A stretch of 9,490 bases of DNA, taken from contig URUF01000069.1 in NCBI GenBank assembly GCA_900550955.1, positions 1-9,490 of the forward strand. The letters run 5' to 3'. A program made the translations under genes and the position numbers. The notes under the pieces were generated by a model. It ran no database searches, was not told the origin of the DNA, and was given only the letters and a program-made list of their open reading frames with translations. The stretch is from an uncultured Eubacteriales bacterium. Lineage in GTDB: Bacteria > Bacillota > Clostridia > Christensenellales > Aristaeellaceae. Every line of letters starts with the position of its first letter. The stretch's first letter is position 1. This document shows, in pieces, positions 5,702-9,490 of the stretch.

Positions 5702-7657
5702 TTACGGCGCTTCCACGGGCAGATGCATGAGGCCGTCGGCCTCGTTCCAGGGGACGGCGTAGCCCGCGCCATGGGAACAAAACACGCTGCCGGAGGGGTT
5801 TTGCGTATCCGCGCCGCAGTGGTAAGCAAGCTCGCGGATAACCTCGTCGGGATTGTGGCACAGGTCGTAGCCGTCCGGCTGAAGTTGGATGTTGCCCCTG
5901 CCATGGGTGGCGGCGCGCAGCTTGGCGGCATAGGCCATGAACGTGCTTACCGGGCCGCGGCCCGCGATGCGCGCTTCCCCGCCCGCATGCTCGGGCGGTT
6001 CGCATGCGCCGCAAAGCGAGGCCACCTCCGTCATCACACGGCCAAGGCAATCCGCAGGCACGGTGATGGAAAAGCGGTAGAAGGGCTCCAGCAGCACGCT
6101 TTGGGCCTTCATCAGCCCCTGGCGGACGGCGCGGTACGTGGCCTCGCGGAAATCGCCGCCCTCGGTATGCTTGAGGTGCGCCCTGCCGGAGAGCAGCGTG
6201 ATTTGCACATCCGTGAGCGGGGAGCCGGTGAGCACGCCCCTGTGCGCGCGCTCAAGCACATGGGTGCGGATCAGGTTTTGAAAGTTGAGGGGCAAATCGT
6301 CCACGTGGCATTGGCTTTGGAAGGAAACGCCGCTGCCGCGCGGCGCGGGCGAAAGCCTCAGGTGCGCCTCGGCATAATGCCTGAGGGGTTCGTAATGGCC
6401 GCAGCCCACCACGGGCGCGGCGATGGTTTCCTTGTACAAAACCAAGGGCGGCAAAAACCGCACGCTAAGCCCAAAGCGGTTTTGCAGCACCTGCGCGAGC
6501 ACCTCGGTTTGCACGGCGCCCATCACCTGCACGGTTACGGCGCCGTGCGCCGCATCCCAGCTCACGCCCAAAAGCGGATCCTCGTCCTCCAGAATGCGCA
6601 GCTTTTCCATAAGCTGCGCGGGCGCGACACCCTTGGGCGGCTCCACGCGGGCCGCCAGCACCGGCATGAAGCGCCAGCGCGCCCGCTCCCCGCCCAGCGC
6701 GCCGTCCGCAAGCTGCTGGCCGCATTTGGTCGCGCTAAGGCCGGTTACCCCTACCGCGTCGCCCGGCAGGGCCTTTTCGACCGTGGTAAAGCGCTCGCCC
6801 TGATAGAGGCGCAGCTGGTTGACCTTTTCCACGCTGTCGCCAAACCGGAACACATCGCGCGGACGCAGCGTGCCCTGCGTAATTTTGAGGAACGTCACGC
6901 GCTCGCCGTTGGCGGCGTGCCGCACCTGGTACACCCATGCCCTGAAGGGGGCGTCCGGCCCCATGCCGCCGGGTTCGGGCATGGCGCCGGCCAGGCATAC
7001 AAGGGCGTCCAAAAGCGCGTCCACGCCAAGGCCCGCAAGCGCCGCGCCGGTTAGCAGCGGGCATGGGCCGGGCCGCCCGGCAAGCGCGCGCCAGGCGGCC
7101 TGCGGGGTGGCCTGGCCCGCCAGGTAGGTTTCCAAAAAGCCGTCGTGCAGCAGGGCCAGCTGCTCAAAATCGGGCACGCCGTTTTGAATGCGCACAAAGC
7201 CCGGCGTAAGCCGCGCGGCGATCTGCGAAAGAACGCGCGCCTCGTCGTAGCCGGCAAGGTCGGTTTTGTTGACGAACAGTACGCAGGGCACGCCGTATTG
7301 CCGGCAGAGCAGCTCAAACAGCGAGGCGGTGTGCGCGGGTATGGCGGCCGTGCCGTCGATCACCAGCACGGCCATATCCAAAACGGAAAGCGCGCGCTCG
7401 GTTTCGGCGGCAAAATCGGCGTGGCCCGGCGTATCCATCAGGGTAAAGCGCTGGCCCTGCCAGGAAAACCAGGCCTGGTTGGAAAATACCGTGATGCCGC
7501 GGGCGCGCTCGATTTCGTCGGCATCCAGCAGCGTATCGCCATGATCAACCCGGCCAGGCGCGCGGGTAACGCCCGCACGGTAGAGCAGCTGCTCGGACAG
7601 CGTGGTTTTGCCCGCGTCCACATGGGCCAGAATCCCCACGGCAAGCGGCCTGGACAT
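5702..7657 (-). CDS. TetM/EF-G-like translational GTPase, resistance role doubtful
   Basis: A 651-residue ribosome-binding GTPase with the domain order of Tet(M)/Tet(O) proteins (about 640 residues) and EF-G. The GTPase motifs are AHVDAGKTT (11-19), RGIT (Thr56), DTPGH (75-79, catalytic His79) and NKTD (130-133); the G5 segment reads TGAALAG rather than the usual GSAL. Domain IV lacks the SPVS-type tip that tetracycline-protection proteins use near the drug, and has SGRAHLKHTEGGDF at about 490-503. The C-terminus carries a GSVFCSHGAG block (622-631). I recall this variant as a housekeeping-like group in Clostridia, so a translation-factor role is likelier than tetracycline resistance. AAAGGAG (7666-7672) lies 8 nt before the ATG. 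It follows the methyltransferase gene by 27 nt, probably in one operon. Confidence 0.88.
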   Translation of the reverse strand: MSRPLAVGILAHVDAGKTTLSEQLLYRAGVTRAPGRVDHGDTLLDADEIERARGITVFSNQAWFSWQGQRFTLMDTPGHADFAAETERALSVLDMAVLVIDGTAAIPAHTASLFELLCRQYGVPCVLFVNKTDLAGYDEARVLSQIAARLTPGFVRIQNGVPDFEQLALLHDGFLETYLAGQATPQAAWRALAGRPGPCPLLTGAALAGLGVDALLDALVCLAGAMPEPGGMGPDAPFRAWVYQVRHAANGERVTFLKITQGTLRPRDVFRFGDSVEKVNQLRLYQGERFTTVEKALPGDAVGVTGLSATKCGQQLADGALGGERARWRFMPVLAARVEPPKGVAPAQLMEKLRILEDEDPLLGVSWDAAHGAVTVQVMGAVQTEVLAQVLQNRFGLSVRFLPPLVLYKETIAAPVVGCGHYEPLRHYAEAHLRLSPAPRGSGVSFQSQCHVDDLPLNFQNLIRTHVLERAHRGVLTGSPLTDVQITLLSGRAHLKHTEGGDFREATYRAVRQGLMKAQSVLLEPFYRFSITVPADCLGRVMTEVASLCGACEPPEHAGGEARIAGRGPVSTFMAYAAKLRAATHGRGNIQLQPDGYDLCHNPDEVIRELAYHCGADTQNPSGSVFCSHGAGYAVPWNEADGLMHLPVEAP

Positions 7658-7684
7658 GAAAAGCGCTCCTTTCCGGCAAGGGGA

Positions 7685-8857
7685 CTACTTGAACACCTGA
7701 TAAACGCCGCACTTTAGATACTGTGTTTCAGGGGACGAGGGCAGGATGGGATGGTCGCGCCCCTGCGTGCGCCACTCGATTTGCCTAAGCTGCACGCGCG
7801 CGTCCTTTTGCGCGTCCAGAAGCATGTTTTGAAACAGCGGCGGCGTAACGTGCTGGCTGCATGAGCAGGTGACCAGGAAGCCGCCGTCGCGCACAAGCTT
7901 CATGCCGCGCAGGTTGATTTCCTTGTAGCCGCGCAGCGCGCCCTCCACGGCGGAGCGCGTTTTGGTGAAGGCGGGCGGGTCCAGGATGACCACGTCGTAG
8001 CGCTCCCCACGGTCCTGCGCGGCGCGCAGATAGTCAAACGCGTTGGCGCATTCAAAGCGCACGCGGCTTTCCAGGCCGTTCAGGCGGGCGTTTTCCGCCG
8101 CGCATTCGCAGGCGTAGTCGCTGATGTCCACGCCGGTAACCTCACGCGCGCCGTAACAGCCCGCGTGCAGGGCAAAGCTTCCGGTGTGCGTAAAGCAATC
8201 CAGAACGCGCATGTCCTTCACAAACGGGGCAATGGCCGCGCGGTTTTCCTTCTGATCCAGGAAGAAGCCGGTCTTTTGCCCCTCCTTCACATCCACCCAG
8301 AAGCGCACGCCGTTTTCGGCCATTTCCACCCTATCGGGAACGGCTCCGTACAGCAGGCCCGTCTGCTGCGAAAGCCCCTCCAGCTCGCGCACGGGCACGT
8401 CGTTGCGTTCGTAAATGCCGCTGGGATGGAGCTCGTCCACCAACGCGGAAACAATATCCTGCTTGAATGCCTCCATGCCTAGGCACAGCACCTGCAAAAC
8501 GATCACATCGCCAAAGCTGTCGGCAATAACGGCGGGCAAGCCGTCGCTTTCGGCAAAAATCAGCCGGCAGGAGTGCAGGTCGGCAAAAAGGCGGCGGTAA
8601 TCGACTGCGCGCTTCACGCGCGCGCGGATGAAGGCGGCGTCGATGGGCTCGTCCTGGCGGCTTAGGATGCGCAGGCTGATTTGCGAGCGGGGATTGTACA
8701 CCGCCATGGCCAGAAATTTGCCCCGGCTGGAGAGCACGCGCACCACGCCGCCGTCGGTCACGGTTCCATCCACCCGGTCAATATCGCTGCGGAATACCCA
8801 AGGATGGCCGCTGTATACGCGGGCTTCCTTATTTTTGTGAAGAACAACGTTGGCCAT
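7685..8857 (-). CDS. rlmI: Class I SAM-dependent rRNA cytosine-C5 methyltransferase, RlmI-like
   Basis: A 390-residue protein matching RlmI/YccW in size and layout; E. coli RlmI makes m5C1962 in 23S rRNA. The N-terminus is a PUA RNA-binding domain (about 1-75, with SGHPWVF at 16-22). A middle linker domain follows, and the Rossmann methyltransferase domain begins near GQKTGFFLDQ (193-202). SAM-binding motif I is VLDCFTHTGSFALHA (218-232), the acidic loop is GVDIS (242-246), the catalytic motif is LDPPAF (292-297), and the cysteines of TCSCS (330-334) supply the likely nucleophile. The start at 8857 is set by GGGAGG (8863-8868), 5 nt upstream, over an ATG at 8878. The exact target base is inferred from the family; related proteins can have other cytosines as targets. 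Confidence 0.88.
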   Translation of the reverse strand: MANVVLHKNKEARVYSGHPWVFRSDIDRVDGTVTDGGVVRVLSSRGKFLAMAVYNPRSQISLRILSRQDEPIDAAFIRARVKRAVDYRRLFADLHSCRLIFAESDGLPAVIADSFGDVIVLQVLCLGMEAFKQDIVSALVDELHPSGIYERNDVPVRELEGLSQQTGLLYGAVPDRVEMAENGVRFWVDVKEGQKTGFFLDQKENRAAIAPFVKDMRVLDCFTHTGSFALHAGCYGAREVTGVDISDYACECAAENARLNGLESRVRFECANAFDYLRAAQDRGERYDVVILDPPAFTKTRSAVEGALRGYKEINLRGMKLVRDGGFLVTCSCSQHVTPPLFQNMLLDAQKDARVQLRQIEWRTQGRDHPILPSSPETQYLKCGVYQVFK

Positions 8858-8862
8858 ATTTG

Positions 8863-8868
8863 CCTCCC
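8863..8868 (-). promoter_or_regulatory. Ribosome binding site deciding the methyltransferase start
   Basis: GGGAGG on the minus strand, 5 nt before the ATG at 8857. The alternative ATG at 8878 would be only a few bases from the predicted transcript start and has no such site. Confidence 0.75.
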
Positions 8869-8889
8869 ATAAATGCAAAAATCACATGT

Positions 8890-8898
8890 ATTATAGCA
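8890..8898 (-). promoter_or_regulatory. Extended -10 promoter for the methyltransferase-GTPase genes
   Basis: The minus strand reads TGCTATAAT, a perfect extended -10 element with a perfect TATAAT. No good -35 box is present at 16-18 nt (TTGTAC occurs at 21 nt). Transcription should start near 8883, leaving a leader of about 25 nt before the ATG at 8857. Confidence 0.65.
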
Positions 8899-8914
8899 CA
8901 CAATGCGCGCGCTG

Positions 8915-8923
8915 TGGTACAAT
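8915..8923 (+). promoter_or_regulatory. Extended -10 promoter for the kinase gene
   Basis: The plus strand reads TGGTACAAT, a TGN extension plus TACAAT (five of six consensus bases). The -35 region is poor. Transcription should start near 8930, about 28 nt before the ATG at 8958. It diverges from the methyltransferase promoter, with 16 nt between the two elements. Confidence 0.55.
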
Positions 8924-8944
8924 AAGAAACGATTTGACCTTGGG

Positions 8945-8950
8945 AGAGGA
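8945..8950 (+). promoter_or_regulatory. Ribosome binding site deciding the kinase start
   Basis: AGAGGA, part of GGGAGAGGA, lies 7 nt before the ATG at 8958. The same frame is open upstream to an ATG at 8850, but that would run through both divergent promoters and into the neighbouring gene, and it would place 36 extra residues before the P-loop strand. Confidence 0.75.
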
Positions 8951-8957
8951 TGAACGG

Positions 8958-9467
8958 ATGCGCAACGTGGTGCTGATTGGAATGCCGGGCTGCGGGAAGA
9001 GCACGGTGGGCGTGCTGGCCGCCAAGGCGCTGGCTATGGATTTTGTGGACACGGATTTGCTGTTGCAGCGCCAAAGCGGGAAGCCCTTGCAGCGCATGGT
9101 GGACGAGCTGGGCGCGGAGGGCTTTTCCCGGGCGGAGGAGCGCTGCGTGCGCGGCCTTGAGGCGGCGCATACGGTGATTGCCACGGGCGGCTCGGTGGCG
9201 CTGGAGGACGGGGCGATGGCGCATCTTAGGCAAAACGCGCTGATTGTGTTTTTATCCCTGCCTTATGAGGCTGTTGAGAAAAGGCTGAGGAACATCAAAA
9301 CGCGCGGCATCGCTATGGAAAAGGGCCAAACCCTGCGTGATTTGTACGACCTGCGCCAGCCCGCCTACCGCAAATGGGCGGACGTGGTGCTGGAGGCCGA
9401 TGGGCTTGGCGTGGAGGAAACGGTAAGCAGGCTTGTGAAGGCCGTGCGGGAAAACGCAACGATGTAG
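8958..9467 (+). CDS. Shikimate kinase-like P-loop kinase, substrate uncertain
   Basis: A 169-residue nucleoside monophosphate kinase-fold protein of shikimate kinase size. The Walker A motif is GMPGCGKST (8-16), DTD is at 31-33 (Asp33 is the usual substrate-binding acid), and the lid has TRGIAM (Arg116). The last motif, LRQPAYRKWAD, holds Arg133, the counterpart of Arg136 in the M. tuberculosis enzyme. Two substrate-site features differ: the shikimate-binding arginine of FRxxE is Ser57 here (FSRAEE), and the GGG loop is ATGGS (75-79). Shikimate kinase would phosphorylate the 3-hydroxyl of shikimate on the way to chorismate. The family call is secure, the substrate is not, so I give no aro symbol. 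It has its own promoter, divergent from the methyltransferase. The 23 bases after the stop hold no further start codon. Confidence 0.8.
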   Translation: MRNVVLIGMPGCGKSTVGVLAAKALAMDFVDTDLLLQRQSGKPLQRMVDELGAEGFSRAEERCVRGLEAAHTVIATGGSVALEDGAMAHLRQNALIVFLSLPYEAVEKRLRNIKTRGIAMEKGQTLRDLYDLRQPAYRKWADVVLEADGLGVEETVSRLVKAVRENATM

Positions 9468-9490
9468 GAGCGGCAAAAGGCGCAATCGGG

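Noticed and set aside
5723..7054. A long open frame (443 codons) on the plus strand opposite the TetM-like gene
   Set aside because: It lies entirely antisense to a strongly conserved GTPase, its translation is low-complexity and rich in Ala, Arg, Gly and His, and it resembles no family. Long antisense frames are expected in GC-rich DNA.
5702..7657. Calling this gene a tetracycline resistance determinant
   Set aside because: The domain IV loop needed for drug release does not match known protection proteins and no tet-type leader peptide or mobile context is present.
8850..8957. A 36-residue N-terminal extension of the kinase from an ATG at 8850
   Set aside because: It would overlap the start of the divergent methyltransferase gene and run through both promoters. 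A good ribosome binding site at 8945-8950 serves the ATG at 8958.

Overview
The window looks like an ordinary chromosomal stretch of a GC-rich Bacillota, probably a Clostridia-type anaerobe. The reasons are strong AAGGAGG-type ribosome binding sites, recognisable sigma-A-type promoters, tightly packed genes, and protein families typical of Clostridia (a standalone small serine recombinase, a divergent TetM-like GTPase, an ATGGS-type shikimate kinase homologue). I cannot name a species. No rRNA, tRNA, CRISPR array or insertion sequence is visible.

Layout. Positions 1-124 hold a possible last-22-codon remnant of a plus-strand gene and a perfect 18-bp hairpin. A minus-strand pair follows, read right to left: an M32 metallocarboxypeptidase (2063-579) and a GNAT acetyltransferase (571-125), driven by a perfect-consensus promoter near 2117-2146. 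The roughly 220-bp gap to 2283 carries that promoter, a weaker plus-strand promoter and short repeats. The plus-strand serine recombinase (2284-2874) ends 6 bp from the stop of a convergent block.

That block, 8857-2881 on the minus strand, contains in transcription order: an RlmI-like 23S rRNA methyltransferase, a TetM/EF-G-like GTPase, a large membrane protein with a GT-C-like acidic loop, and a second membrane protein overlapping it by 14 nt. A promoter inside the end of the GTPase gene may give the membrane pair its own transcript. At 8890-8923 two extended -10 promoters diverge, one for the methyltransferase block and one for a plus-strand shikimate-kinase-like gene (8958-9467).

How they fit together. 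The first two block genes both act on the ribosome. The two membrane proteins probably form an envelope or lipid-linked glycan unit. The recombinase is the only mobile-DNA signature and carries no cargo here. I see no clear new multi-gene defence or mobile system. The best leads are three proteins whose family is recognisable but whose specificity is not: the TetM-like GTPase with a changed domain IV tip, the kinase lacking two shikimate-site features, and the membrane-protein pair.
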